Assembly: GCF_000741175.1 (NCBI RefSeq)
Contig: NZ_JGYS01000009.1
Coordinates: forward strand, 28,779 to 92,778
Reading direction: 5' to 3'
From: Bifidobacterium callitrichos DSM 23973
GTDB lineage: Bacteria; Actinomycetota; Actinomycetes; Actinomycetales; Bifidobacteriaceae
DNA length: 64,000 nt
Shown here: piece by piece, positions 8,827-18,258 of the stretch
Position numbering within the stretch: position 1 is the stretch's first letter
Layout: every line of letters begins with the position of its first letter
Made by a program: the position numbers and the translations under genes
The notes under the pieces: generated by a model
What the model was told of the DNA's origin: nothing
Database searches by the model: none
What the model saw: only the letters and a program-made list of their open reading frames with translations

Positions 8827-10200
8827 ATGTTCGTTCTCACTAACGCCTGGCGCGCGGTAACGCGCAGCTGGGCGATCTCAGCGCTGACCGTGGTGGTCGC
8901 GCTCCTCGTCTCGTTCGGCACCATCGCCTCGCTCGCGATCCTGCAGGAGCAGTCCGACGCGCACGGCACCGACTACAACGCGCAGACCCCGAACGCCGTG
9001 CTCCGCCCCACCGCGAAGACCGCGGCCGCGATGAAGGCCGACGACGCCAAGTCGACCGCATCGAAGTATCTGAAGTTCACCGACTACAACCCGTACGCGA
9101 TCGCCGCGCAGGAGAAGAGCGTGTCGTTCACGTACACCTTCACGGAGACGCTCCCGGTGCGTCAGGGCGACACGTTCAAGGCGATTCCCGGCTCGGCCGA
9201 CGAATCCGCCGACAAGACGGGCGGCGAGTTCCAGCTGCGCAGCTTCTATGATGCGAAGGCCGCGAAGGCCAACGACTACGGCACGTACAGGATCGTCGAC
9301 GGCAAGGGGCTCGTCTTCACCGACACCAAGGCCACCGGCGCGCTGATCTCGAAGTCCGTGGCAGAGAAGAACGGCCTCAAGGTTGGCGACACGTTCAAGG
9401 TGGGCGATCCGACCGATACGAAGAAGACGTACGAGTTCAAGGTGCGCGGCATCTACGAGTACACGGGCGACGTCACCGCCACGAATGGCACCACCTCCGA
9501 TGCCTCCGCCGCGAAGCTCGCCAAGGAGAATCGCGAGAACGTGATCTACACGGCCTACGCCACCGCCTACACGTTCGGCCTCGACCCCGACTCCCCCAAG
9601 GCGGACTCCTGGTCCGTGCCGGATCTCAACGTGATCTTCGACTTCACCGACGTCGACACGTACAACCAGTTCGTCAAGCTCGCCACGAAGGCGAAGCTGC
9701 CCAACGGATACGAGATCACGTCGCCGTCGCTGGCCGCGTATGAGAAGTCGATCGAGCCGCTCGACGCGCTGGCCGCCAAGGTCCGCCCGGCCACATGGGC
9801 GCTGGCGATCGGCGGCATCGTGCTGCTGCTGGTGCTGACCGCCGCCCGCACGTGGTTCGGCCGCACCGACGAGATCGGCATGGCGTTCGTCTCCGGCGTG
9901 TCCAAGGGTCGCCTCGGCTGGCAGTTCATGGTCGAGACGTTCATGATCACCGTGGTTCCGATCGCGATCGGACTGCTCGCCGGCGGTTTCGGCGTCAAGT
10001 CGATCGGCGCCGCACTGGCCGGCGGTCACGCGACGCCCGTCACCTCCACGATCGTGTGGACGCTCGTGTGGGATTCGCTGGGCGTGACGATCGTGCTGGC
10101 GATCATCGCGATGCTGCGCGTGGCGACGTTCAACTACGCGAAGCTGTTCGCGCCGGTCGCCTACGATGACGCGCAGCTCGGTACGGAGGTGAAGGCATGA
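8827..10200 (+). CDS. FtsX/MacB-type ABC transporter permease
   Basis: 457 aa. One membrane helix near residues 15-38 is followed by a large extracytoplasmic domain of about 280 residues. Three more helices cluster at the C-terminus (about 320-340, 375-400 and 410-435). This is the layout of FtsX-domain (type VII ABC) permeases such as MacB and LolE, which transmit mechanical change across the membrane rather than importing solutes. The extracytoplasmic part is rich in Lys, Asp and Thr. Its stop overlaps the start of the next gene by four bases (ATGA), so the two are translationally coupled. Substrate unknown. Confidence 0.85.
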   Translation: MFVLTNAWRAVTRSWAISALTVVVALLVSFGTIASLAILQEQSDAHGTDYNAQTPNAVLRPTAKTAAAMKADDAKSTASKYLKFTDYNPYAIAAQEKSVSFTYTFTETLPVRQGDTFKAIPGSADESADKTGGEFQLRSFYDAKAAKANDYGTYRIVDGKGLVFTDTKATGALISKSVAEKNGLKVGDTFKVGDPTDTKKTYEFKVRGIYEYTGDVTATNGTTSDASAAKLAKENRENVIYTAYATAYTFGLDPDSPKADSWSVPDLNVIFDFTDVDTYNQFVKLATKAKLPNGYEITSPSLAAYEKSIEPLDALAAKVRPATWALAIGGIVLLLVLTAARTWFGRTDEIGMAFVSGVSKGRLGWQFMVETFMITVVPIAIGLLAGGFGVKSIGAALAGGHATPVTSTIVWTLVWDSLGVTIVLAIIAMLRVATFNYAKLFAPVAYDDAQLGTEVKA

Positions 10201-11513
10201 GCAGCAAGGATGGCAAGGACATCGAGGACACCGAGGACACCGAGATGAAGGCCGAAGACACCAACGTGGAGGATGAGATGACCGAGAACACCGATCAGAC
10301 CGATCAGACGGATCAGATCGACGAGCAGCCGGACGACAAGCCGACGCCGGACTCCCCCATCAAGGCCGACGGACCGGATGCGGACGAGTCCGCCGCCCCC
10401 GAGGTGTCCTTCAGCTTCACATTCGACGACGATGACGAGTCGGCGGACCTCGCCGCACTGGCCGATACTGCAGGATCGAACGAAAACGAGGCCTCGGAGG
10501 CCGTGGAAACGTCCGATACTGCGGGATCGGACGAAAACCGTGCCTCTGCGGGCTCGGAAACGTCCGATACTACGGGATCGGACGAAAACCGGGCCGCAGC
10601 GGGCCCGGAAACGTCCGATCCTACGGGATCGAACGGCAATGCGGACGCCGACGCCGGCACGGTGCCGGGCGAGACCAGCGCCGCCGCAACCGAAGCGAAC
10701 GCGCGTCGCGTCAACGAGACGATGGCGCTGGCGGGCGACGCGATGGCGAACGGCGGGCACGGAGACCCGAACGAGCTGCGTCATTCCGAGTCGAAGGCCG
10801 AATCCGAGGTGGACAAGCAGGTCGCGGATCGCGTGCTGCTGAAGTCGTATCCGAACTTCTCGCTCAACCACGCGACGACCACGAATCGCAAGTCCGGCCG
10901 TCATGTGCTCGATGACACGTCGATGGCGTTCTACGCGGGCGAACTGTACGCGGTGCGCGTGCTGCCCGACGCGGATGACGCCGAGCAGCGCGTCACGATG
11001 ATGGAGGTGCTCGGCGGATTCCAGGCGCCGACCGCCGGCTCCGCGATGGCGAAGAGCGCGAACCTGCTCGAACTCGAGGTCGGCGAGCTGCGCGGCCACC
11101 GTCTGGGCATCGTGCCGCAGCGGTTCGCGGTGCGCGGCGATCTCGACGCGGAGTCGAACGTCCTGTACGCGATGAACGCGTCCGGCCGCACGTATCTGAA
11201 GCCCAAGCCGATCGCGGCGCGCGAGTTCCTCGCGAAGGTCGGATTCGGCGAGGCGACGAGCGGCAGGAAGGTGCGCGAGCTGGCGCTGGTCGAACAGCGT
11301 CGCGTGGCGATCGCCCGTGCGATCAGCTGCGAGTCGGACACGCTGATCCTCGACGAGCCGACCAAGGGCCTGAGCGCGAACGACGCCAGGGCGATCCTCG
11401 ACCTCATCGTCTCGATCGCCCACGCCCGCGATCCGAAGCGCGCCGCCATCATCGTGACCTCCTCGGACGAGGTCGCCGATCGAGCCGACAAGGTCTACAG
11501 GCTCGCCGACTGA
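10197..11513 (+). CDS. ABC-ATPase-like protein without Walker A (pseudo-ATPase)
   Basis: 438 aa. Residues 1-205 are acidic and disordered-looking, with 17-residue repeats (10462-10636). From about 215 the fold follows MacB-type ABC ATPases: LDDTSMAFYAGE, then a Q-loop-like VPQ, then Walker B LILDEP (D386, E387). Where the P-loop should be (257-264) the sequence is PDADDAEQ, with no GxxGxGKS/T. The signature motif is LALVEQ (362-367) instead of LSGGQ, and the switch His region reads TSSDE. Nucleotide binding by the usual mode is therefore unlikely, although the Walker B acid pair is kept. The gene is intact and coupled to the permease, so it is probably functional in another way, such as a structural partner or a heterodimer with another ATPase. 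Confidence 0.85.
   Translation: MSSKDGKDIEDTEDTEMKAEDTNVEDEMTENTDQTDQTDQIDEQPDDKPTPDSPIKADGPDADESAAPEVSFSFTFDDDDESADLAALADTAGSNENEASEAVETSDTAGSDENRASAGSETSDTTGSDENRAAAGPETSDPTGSNGNADADAGTVPGETSAAATEANARRVNETMALAGDAMANGGHGDPNELRHSESKAESEVDKQVADRVLLKSYPNFSLNHATTTNRKSGRHVLDDTSMAFYAGELYAVRVLPDADDAEQRVTMMEVLGGFQAPTAGSAMAKSANLLELEVGELRGHRLGIVPQRFAVRGDLDAESNVLYAMNASGRTYLKPKPIAAREFLAKVGFGEATSGRKVRELALVEQRRVAIARAISCESDTLILDEPTKGLSANDARAILDLIVSIAHARDPKRAAIIVTSSDEVADRADKVYRLAD
10462..10636 (+). repeat. 51-bp coding minisatellite in the pseudo-ATPase gene
   Basis: About 3.4 copies of a 51-bp unit encode a 17-residue repeat of the type TSDTAGSDENRASAGSE. Two central copies are nearly identical and the outer ones are diverged. 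The unit is a multiple of three, so copy-number change would keep the reading frame. Confidence 0.8.
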
Positions 11514-11540
11514 GCCGGCCCGTGGCCGATGGACGACCCG

Positions 11541-12353
11541 TCAGATGACGATCATGTGGTATTCGGCGGCCATCGGGCGCACGTCGAACACGCCGTACTG
11601 ATCGAGGAGCTCCAGCCAGCGGCGGCGGTTCTCCTCGCCGAACTTCGCGGCGCGGCGCGTGTACGCCTCGGCCGTGACGAACTTCGGCGGCAGGGACTTG
11701 CTGTTGTACTTGTCGGCCACCATCACGGTCTCCTGCTCCAGGTTGACCGGCACGTAATCGGCCGGCGGCAACGGCAGTCCCTGACGCTCGACATCCTCGC
11801 GCGTCAGGCCGACGCCGGTGTGATTGCGCGCGAACTGGGCGATCGACTCGTCGACGCCGTTCTCCAGCAGGTACTCGTAGCCGAGCAGACCGTGCTTGAT
11901 GTACTGCTTGCCGCTGAACTTGAGCGGCTCGCCGTCGTTGCCGTCGTGCTTGAACACCTGATAGGTGCCGATATCGTGCAGCAGACCGCCGATCGTGACG
12001 AGTCGCTCGTCGATCAGACGCGGGGGCACGCGGCCACCGGTGATGTCGTCGGACGGGGCGACGGCGAAGTCGAGCTGCGGGACGTCGGTCCGGGTACCGG
12101 AGGCATCACCGGAGGCGTCGGCCGGCGTGCCGAGTGTCAGCAGGGACGCGCCCGCCGAATCGGGATCGCGATCGAGTTCGGGGGAACCGGCCGGCAGCGT
12201 GCAGCGACGCATGAACAGCGCGTTCTGCCGATGCGCCAGAGCGCGGGCGATGCGCGAAACGATCACGCAATGCGTGTGAACGAGGTCGTAGGCGGCCTCG
12301 GAAGGGGCGATCTTATGGTGCAGCTCGTCGATCTGCTCAAGTGTGGGGATCAT
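11541..12353 (-). CDS. HD-domain phosphohydrolase-like protein
   Basis: 270 aa from ATG 12353 (IPTLEQIDELHHKIAP follows), chosen because GGGG sits just upstream. An in-frame extension to 12398 overlaps the previous gene and has no ribosome site. Metal-binding elements are visible: an early His pair in VHTHC, the HD doublet in GGLLHDIGTY, and later His and Asp in IKHGLLGYEYL and ARNHTG. A Pro/Ala/Asp-rich insertion lies between the first His and the HD motif. The family includes nucleotide and small-phosphoester hydrolases, and the substrate cannot be told here. It follows the amidotransferase on the same strand with a 23-nt gap, and its end is close to the convergent pseudo-ATPase gene. Confidence 0.8.
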   Translation of the reverse strand: MIPTLEQIDELHHKIAPSEAAYDLVHTHCVIVSRIARALAHRQNALFMRRCTLPAGSPELDRDPDSAGASLLTLGTPADASGDASGTRTDVPQLDFAVAPSDDITGGRVPPRLIDERLVTIGGLLHDIGTYQVFKHDGNDGEPLKFSGKQYIKHGLLGYEYLLENGVDESIAQFARNHTGVGLTREDVERQGLPLPPADYVPVNLEQETVMVADKYNSKSLPPKFVTAEAYTRRAAKFGEENRRRWLELLDQYGVFDVRPMAAEYHMIVI

Positions 12354-12376
12354 GAGCCCCATTGTAGAGCGAACCG

Positions 12377-13246
12377 CTAGATCGAGCGGATGGACCACTC
12401 GCCGGTGCGGTTGGAGGCGACGATCATCTGGTCGTTGCCAAGCTCGGCCCAGCCGTCGGCCTCGGTCTGCTCGAAGCCGGAGGAAGCGACGACGATGCCC
12501 GCCGGGGCGCCATCCTCATCGGTCAGCGCACGATAGCGCATCACACGGTAGTCGAGCGCCTTCTCGCCCTGACCGTACTCGTCGTAGATCTCGACGATAC
12601 GCGACGACGTGCGCTCGCGGCCGGCCGCGTTCAGGGCGATGAACTGGTCCTGCGACTGGATCATGCAGTTGTAGCTGGAGCGCGGGTACGCCTGACGCAG
12701 CTCGCGCACGGCCTGCGCGAGGGCCTCGTCGAGCTCGTATCCGAAACCGAGGTACTCGAGGATCACGGCGAAGAAGATCGCCGAATCGGAGCGGCCGCCG
12801 GTGGACAGGAACACGCTGTTGCTCACCGGGTACTGGTCGTTGGTGACGATGTTGCGGCCGTGGGAGTCGGAGATGTCGCCGTTGTGGATGAAGCTCAGGC
12901 CGTTGGTGAAGAACGGCTGCTGGTTCTCGAGGATCAGCGGCAGGTTGGAGGAGGCGAGACGCAGATGCCACAGGGCGCCGCGCGCCGGCTCGGAGGCGAG
13001 TTCGGGGAACACCGGATCGAGTCGGGCGGCGACGGTGGTCTTGTAGAGCTTGGTGCCGGTCTCGGGGGCCGGTGCGCCGCCGTCCTGGGTGCCGGGGGTC
13101 TCCACCGGCTCGTACAGCATCGAGCATCCCCAGCCATCGTTGTGGATCTCGCTCATCTCGCGGTATTCCACGACGTCTTCTGTGCCAAGGATAGCGTTGA
13201 GGCTGAGGTTGAACCCGGCTGTCGCGTATCCCAATAATCTGCACAT
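12377..13246 (-). CDS. Class II glutamine amidotransferase (YafJ/EgtC-like)
   Basis: 289 aa. It starts MCRLLGY, so Cys2 becomes the N-terminal nucleophile after Met removal. Other family landmarks are HNDGWGCSM, LWHLRLAS and FIHNGDISD, which build the glutaminase site. It has only the glutaminase domain and no synthetase domain, as in YafJ and EgtC. The acceptor is unknown; without other ergothioneine genes nearby, EgtC itself is not supported. It is upstream of the HD-domain gene and likely co-transcribed with it. Confidence 0.85.
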   Translation of the reverse strand: MCRLLGYATAGFNLSLNAILGTEDVVEYREMSEIHNDGWGCSMLYEPVETPGTQDGGAPAPETGTKLYKTTVAARLDPVFPELASEPARGALWHLRLASSNLPLILENQQPFFTNGLSFIHNGDISDSHGRNIVTNDQYPVSNSVFLSTGGRSDSAIFFAVILEYLGFGYELDEALAQAVRELRQAYPRSSYNCMIQSQDQFIALNAAGRERTSSRIVEIYDEYGQGEKALDYRVMRYRALTDEDGAPAGIVVASSGFEQTEADGWAELGNDQMIVASNRTGEWSIRSI

Positions 13247-13332
13247 GGTTGGTTACCTTAATGCGGATATGTTGCGACGCGCGGCAGCGGGTATAAGCGT
13301 TGCTTATAGGGTTGGGTGGGTTACTTGACCGG

Positions 13333-15807
13333 TTACTTGACCGGGGGGATGTTGGCGGTGATGGGCTCGTCGCGGTCGATGCGCTCGGTGCGCTTCAGGC
13401 GCGGCGGGCGGCGGGTCGAGACGAACAGCGGCTGCACCTCGACCAGCGGGTTGTACGGCGCCAGACCGAACCACTTGACCGGCGATCCCGCCACATGGCG
13501 GATCGCGTACTTGACCGACAGCGACAGCGCGCCGCGCGCGGAGACCTTCGACTCCGGCATCAGCGCCTTGTGGATCAGCACGTAGCGGATCGTGCCGATG
13601 TTCGGATCGGCATCCACCTTCGGGTAGATCGACTTCTGCTGCGGCAGCTCCCCCGTCTTCGACAGGTCGTGCATGATCTGGTGCAGGTACGCCGGAATCG
13701 ACTGCGAGACCTTGAATCCCAGACGGATGCGCACGCGGAACAGGAAGTTCGTGCCGAAGTTCTCGACCTCGTACTCGCGGGTGAACGGCTCGTCGGTGGT
13801 CTCGACGCTCACCGCCCACCATGCGCGGGCGCGCTTGGGGTGATCGGCGAAGATCGAGAAGAAGATGTCCGTGTCGAGCCTCTTCATGATGTTATCGGAG
13901 GTCAGGTAGACGATGTTGTCCGCGAAGTACGGAATGCGGAAGTCGCCGTGCAGCTTCTCCAGCGTGGGCAGGAAGTCCTGACGCTGCATGTGGCGGCGCT
14001 GCGCGCGCTCCAGCTTCGTGCCCTCGTTCCACGTGTACATGACGAACAGGATCGCGATGGTCAGCAGCATCGTGAACCAGCCGCCGTGCAGGAACTTGGC
14101 CATCGAGGCGATGAAGAACATGAACTGGATCGCGAGGAACACCAGCAGGAACACGATCGCACCGACGCGATGGCGGTCGTGCCAGATGTATACGGCGAGC
14201 AGCACGGTCGTCGTGATCATCGTGATCGTCAGCGCAAGACCGTACGCGGCGGAGATGTGCTCGGAGTCCTTGAACAGGGCGAGCACGAGCAGGGTCGCGA
14301 CGCACAGCACGCCGTTGACGACCGGAATGTACAGCTGACCGCGCGTACGGGCCGGGTAGCGCACCTGCAGATGCGGCATCCAGTTGAGTCGCGTGGCCTC
14401 GGAGACCATCGTGAACGCGCCGGTGATGAGGGCCTGCGAGGCGATCACGCCGGCCGTGACCGACAGGATCACGGCGATGTAGCGCACGTTCGGGGTCATC
14501 ATCTGGAAGAACGGGTTGAGCGTCTTCATCGTGGTGTATTCGGGATTGCGATTGTTCGCGAGGATCCACGCGCCCTGACCGAAGTAGTTGAAGACGAGGG
14601 CGATCTTGATGAACGGCCACGTGAAGTAGATGTTGCCGCGTCCCACATGGCCCATGTCGGAGTAGAGCGCCTCGGCGCCGGTGGTCGACAGGAACACCGT
14701 GCCCATCAGGGCGATGCCGGCGGCGTTGTGCGGGCTGAACAGGAACTCGATGCCGTAGACCGGGTTGAGAGCTGCGAACACGGTCCAGTCGTTGGATAGG
14801 TTCACGATGCCGACGACGGCGAGGAAGCTGAACCAGATGAGCACCATCGAGCCGAACACCTTGCCGATCGACTCGGTGCCGCGTGACTGCACCATGAACA
14901 GCACGACGATGATCACAACGGTGATCATCAATGTCAGACTCGGATTCTCATTGAAGAGCCCCTCGAGTGGCGGCAGGGTCTGCAGACCCTCGACCGCGGA
15001 GCTGATCGACACGGCCGGCGTCAGCACCGAATCGGCGAGGAACGCGGCGCCGCCGATCATCGCGGGAATCGCCAGCCATGCGCCGTAGCGGCGGATCAGC
15101 GAGTAGAGGGCGAAGATGCCGCCCTCGCCGTTGTTGTCGATGCGCATCGCGATGAGCACGTACTTGACGGTGGTGATCAGCGTGATCGACCAGAACACCA
15201 GCGAAAGCATGCCGAGAACGGCCTCGCGGTCGGCGTTGCCGATGCCGCCCTGGCCGGACAGGAACGTCTGCGCGGTGTAGAGGGGCGAGGTGCCGATGTC
15301 GCCGTAGACGACGCCGAGCGCGACGATCGCCATGCCCCACGTGACCTTGTCCGGACCGGACTGCAGGCGCGCCCACCAGCGGCCGAATCGACCGCGAGCC
15401 GCGGTGTTGGCGAGCTTCTCGGCCTCCTTGTTCTTGGCCTCGGCCTGCTTGACGAGCTCCTGACGCTCCTCCTTGGTGAGGGTGCGTCGGGAGACCTTCG
15501 GCGCGTTGGTGAAGGTGTCGGCACGCAGCAGGGCCTCCTTCTCCTGACGGGCCTTGGCCACGGCGGCCTTCTCGGCGGTCTTCACCGCCGGGGTCGCCGT
15601 CGGCGGGACGCTTGCCGGCCTGCCGCCGACCCGCGGCCTGCCGCCGGATTCGCCTCTAGACTTGGCGCTGCTGTTGGCGCTATTGGTGCTATTGACGTTG
15701 CTGCTGACACTGCTGGAATTGGTAGCGTTGCTGACGCTCTGATCGATGCCCTGAGCGTCGCCGCTGCCTTTTCGGGCGCGTTCGGGCCTCTGATTCGACT
15801 CAGCCAT
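13333..15807 (-). CDS. kup: KUP/HAK-type potassium uptake protein
   Basis: 824 aa from the ATG at 15807, which has GGAGG nine bases upstream. The first ~140 residues form a long Ser/Asn/Ala/Lys-rich cytoplasmic tail not found in most Kup proteins. Then comes the hallmark GVVYGDIGTSPLYT, followed by about 12 membrane segments (IDNNGEGGIFALYSLIRRY and FLADSVLTPAVSISSAVEG are typical family blocks), and a C-terminal cytoplasmic domain of about 200 residues. It takes up K+ with protons. A stand-alone gene; no c-di-AMP riboswitch was recognised upstream. Confidence 0.95.
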   Translation of the reverse strand: MAESNQRPERARKGSGDAQGIDQSVSNATNSSSVSSNVNSTNSANSSAKSRGESGGRPRVGGRPASVPPTATPAVKTAEKAAVAKARQEKEALLRADTFTNAPKVSRRTLTKEERQELVKQAEAKNKEAEKLANTAARGRFGRWWARLQSGPDKVTWGMAIVALGVVYGDIGTSPLYTAQTFLSGQGGIGNADREAVLGMLSLVFWSITLITTVKYVLIAMRIDNNGEGGIFALYSLIRRYGAWLAIPAMIGGAAFLADSVLTPAVSISSAVEGLQTLPPLEGLFNENPSLTLMITVVIIVVLFMVQSRGTESIGKVFGSMVLIWFSFLAVVGIVNLSNDWTVFAALNPVYGIEFLFSPHNAAGIALMGTVFLSTTGAEALYSDMGHVGRGNIYFTWPFIKIALVFNYFGQGAWILANNRNPEYTTMKTLNPFFQMMTPNVRYIAVILSVTAGVIASQALITGAFTMVSEATRLNWMPHLQVRYPARTRGQLYIPVVNGVLCVATLLVLALFKDSEHISAAYGLALTITMITTTVLLAVYIWHDRHRVGAIVFLLVFLAIQFMFFIASMAKFLHGGWFTMLLTIAILFVMYTWNEGTKLERAQRRHMQRQDFLPTLEKLHGDFRIPYFADNIVYLTSDNIMKRLDTDIFFSIFADHPKRARAWWAVSVETTDEPFTREYEVENFGTNFLFRVRIRLGFKVSQSIPAYLHQIMHDLSKTGELPQQKSIYPKVDADPNIGTIRYVLIHKALMPESKVSARGALSLSVKYAIRHVAGSPVKWFGLAPYNPLVEVQPLFVSTRRPPRLKRTERIDRDEPITANIPPVK

Positions 15808-16004
15808 ACGTTCGGTCCTCCACCGGTCTTCGCGCGGGACCAACTGCAACCCGCGATCTTCCCTAAACTTCCCGTCGGACGATTATTTGGACTGTTCGAC
15901 GTCTATTTCGAAAGGACATGGTAGCGCCCTAACGAAAACCTCACAAATTCTTAACGCTTACCTTATCCCAACGTATGACCATGATTCAGGGAACCGGACG
16001 CCGC

Positions 16005-16964
16005 TCACACTCCGTAGACGGTGCGGGTGGTGTTGCGGGTGCCGCGGGCGACCTCGGCGAGGGGAAGATCGAGGGTGTCGGCCATCGCACGCAGCGTGTA
16101 GGGGATCATGTACGGCGCATTCGTGCGGCCGCGGTACGGCATCGGCGTCAGATACGGCGCATCGGTTTCGACCATCGCGTGATCGAGGCCGACGATGCGC
16201 AGCGATTCGCGGATCCCGTCGTTGCCCTTGTAGCTCACCGTGCCGGAGAAACTCAGGTACCAGCCGTGCTCACGCGCGATCTCGGCCATCTCGGCGTCAC
16301 CGGAATAGGAGTGGAACACCGTGCGTTCCGGCGCACCGTCGGCCAGCAGCGTTTCGATGACCTCCTTGTGCGAATCGCGGTCGTGGATCTGCATCGGCAG
16401 GCCGAGCTCCTTGGCGAGCGCGATGTGCGCGCGGAACGCCTCCCGTTGCAGGGCGATCGCGTTGCCGCCGGTGCGGAACAGGTCCATGCCGGTCTCGCCG
16501 ATCGCGACGACCTGATCCGGGTAGGCGCGGGCGAGTCGGGCGACTTCGGCCATCGCGTCGTCGAAGCTGACGTCGTGGTACGGCTTGTAAGTGACGGGCA
16601 GTCCGTCGGGGCCGGGTTCGGCGCGATGTCCGTGGCGCACGGCCTCGTTGGGGTGGATGGCGATCGCCGCGTGCACCTGCCCGGGGTGGTCGACGGCCAT
16701 GTCGATCGCCTTCTGCATGTTCGGGTATTCGCAGCCGCAGTCGATGATCCCGGTCACGCCGACCGCCGCCGCCTGCGCGAGCAGCTCGTCGACGCCGTAG
16801 ACCGGCACCTCCGGCTGGCCCTTGGCGACGGCCTCGTGACTCATCGCCCGCGCGAACGGCACGACCGAGGCAACGTGCGTGTGATTGTCGATGACCTGCG
16901 CGTCCGTCGGCAGTGATTCGGGCGCGGGCGCCCAGCTGCGATCGCGATGATGATGCTTGCTCAT
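16005..16964 (-). CDS. tatD: TatD-family metal-dependent hydrolase (DNase)
   Basis: 319 aa from ATG 16964; an upstream extension to 17027 lacks a ribosome site. Family blocks are DNHTHVAS (first metal ligands), AIGETGMDLFR, MQIHDRDSHKEVIE, FHSYSGD, and VETDAPYLTPMPYRGRTNAP. TatD proteins are two-metal amidohydrolase-fold nucleases acting on single-stranded or damaged DNA. The gene is divergent from the SDR gene across hairpin array A. The preceding sequence gives only a weak ribosome site. Confidence 0.9.
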   Translation of the reverse strand: MSKHHHRDRSWAPAPESLPTDAQVIDNHTHVASVVPFARAMSHEAVAKGQPEVPVYGVDELLAQAAAVGVTGIIDCGCEYPNMQKAIDMAVDHPGQVHAAIAIHPNEAVRHGHRAEPGPDGLPVTYKPYHDVSFDDAMAEVARLARAYPDQVVAIGETGMDLFRTGGNAIALQREAFRAHIALAKELGLPMQIHDRDSHKEVIETLLADGAPERTVFHSYSGDAEMAEIAREHGWYLSFSGTVSYKGNDGIRESLRIVGLDHAMVETDAPYLTPMPYRGRTNAPYMIPYTLRAMADTLDLPLAEVARGTRNTTRTVYGV

Positions 16965-16996
16965 AGGTATCCAGTGTAGGCGAGGCCAGGCTGGGC

Positions 16997-17264
16997 CCGG
17001 CGTACGTTCCCTGTGGCATCCGGGCATCCTATCCCCGTTTCCGCACTCCGCCGGACATACGGCGTACGTTCCTCGTGGCCATCGGCATCCGACCCCCTAT
17101 CTCCGTACGCTACCACGCAGGCAGCGTACGTTCCCCGTGGTCATCAGCGCCCTATCACCCGTATTCGTACGGTGCCGCGCCGCAAGCATACGAATACGGG
17201 TGACGACCGGCATCAACCCACGTCCGACGTACGCTGGCAAACCCTCAGCGTACGGCCCGCGTGG
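16997..17264. repeat. Hairpin array A, about 62-bp period
   Basis: This occupies much of the 475-bp tatD/SDR divergent gap. Hairpins at about 17033-17078, 17093-17140, 17155-17203 and 17217-17264 start 60-62 bp apart, and the right arm of a fifth lies at 16998-17016. Every hairpin contains CGTACG or CATACG near its loop side. The third has arms TCACCCGTATTCGTACG and CATACGAATACGGGTGA, nearly identical in arrays B and C. Linkers of 13-16 bp look alike (CATCGGCATCC type). No coding potential was accepted here; long open frames on both strands are shadows. The rest of the gap (17265-17439) shows no further feature beyond the SDR promoter. Confidence 0.85.
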
Positions 17265-17439
17265 TCAGGCCGGATCAAGCATAGGTCGCTTTTCATCATA
17301 TTCCATCCTGTTCACTCATTCCCAGTCAATTACATGCAGATCACATCAGCCATCCGCATGCCATGCGACTGCGATCACTACAGTAAAGAATGGGCGGCCG
17401 TCAACCGACCATCGCACAACCTAATCGAAGGGGATCTTC

Positions 17440-18237
17440 ATGACCAGCAATACATATCATTTCGAGGGCAAAGTCGTCATCGTCACGGGCGGCGGCACCG
17501 GCATCGGGCGGGCCGTCACCCGCGCCTTCCTCGACAACGGCGCCACGGTCGTCGCGGTCGGACGTCGGCAGGCGCCGCTCGACGAGACGGTCGCCGGCTA
17601 CGAACGCGGCCACACGCACATCACCGACGTCTCCAGCCACGAGCAGGTGGCGGAACTCGTGAACTCCGTCGTCGAGGAGTTCGGACACCTCGACGTCGTC
17701 GTCTCCAACGCGGGCGTCTTCGAGGGCGGCGAGGTCGAACACGTGTCCGACGAGGTGTGGCACAAACTGTTCTCCGTCAACCTCGATGGCCTGTTCTACC
17801 TGACCAAGGAGGCGTTGCCGCACCTGATCAAGTCGTACGGCAACATCGTCGTCGACACGTCGGTCTCCGGATTGCGCGGCGACTGGGGGCAGACCGCGTA
17901 CAACTCCACCAAGCACGCGATGAACGGATTCGTGCGCTGCGTCGCCCTCGACTACGGCGCCAAGGGCGTGCGCGTCAACGCGTTCGCGCCCGGCTTCATC
18001 GAAACCGACATCAACAAGGAGGTGTGGACCGATCCCGAACGTGTCAAGCCGTACCTCGACCGCGTGGCTCTGGGCCGTACAGGCCGGGCCGAGGACTGCG
18101 CCGGCATCGCCCTGTTCCTCGCCTCCGACGACGCCGCATACCTGACCGGACTGGTCGTGCCGGTCGACGGCGGCACCACCGCGGCCACCGGTCAGGGCCG
18201 CAATTCCTACGAAAACGACACCCGCTCCGTGCTGTGA
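17440..18237 (+). CDS. Short-chain dehydrogenase/reductase
   Basis: 265 aa. The classical SDR pattern is present: cofactor loop VTGGGTGIGRA near 16-26, NAG at VSNAGVF, catalytic Ser141/Ser143 region (DTSVSG), Tyr154 and Lys158 (YNSTK), and the PGFIETDI block. An Arg pair after the cofactor loop (VGRRQ) suggests NADP preference. The oxidised substrate could be a sugar alcohol, a keto acid or a 3-oxoacyl compound. It stands alone between two repeat areas. The start at 17440 is supported by AAGGGGATC. No operator was recognised upstream. Confidence 0.9.
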   Translation: MTSNTYHFEGKVVIVTGGGTGIGRAVTRAFLDNGATVVAVGRRQAPLDETVAGYERGHTHITDVSSHEQVAELVNSVVEEFGHLDVVVSNAGVFEGGEVEHVSDEVWHKLFSVNLDGLFYLTKEALPHLIKSYGNIVVDTSVSGLRGDWGQTAYNSTKHAMNGFVRCVALDYGAKGVRVNAFAPGFIETDINKEVWTDPERVKPYLDRVALGRTGRAEDCAGIALFLASDDAAYLTGLVVPVDGGTTAATGQGRNSYENDTRSVL

Positions 18238-18258
18238 GGCACCTCGAGGCGGATTCCC

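Noticed and set aside
12377..13246. Ergothioneine amidohydrolase EgtC
   Set aside because: The fold matches, but no egtA, egtB or egtD gene is nearby, so only the general class is called.
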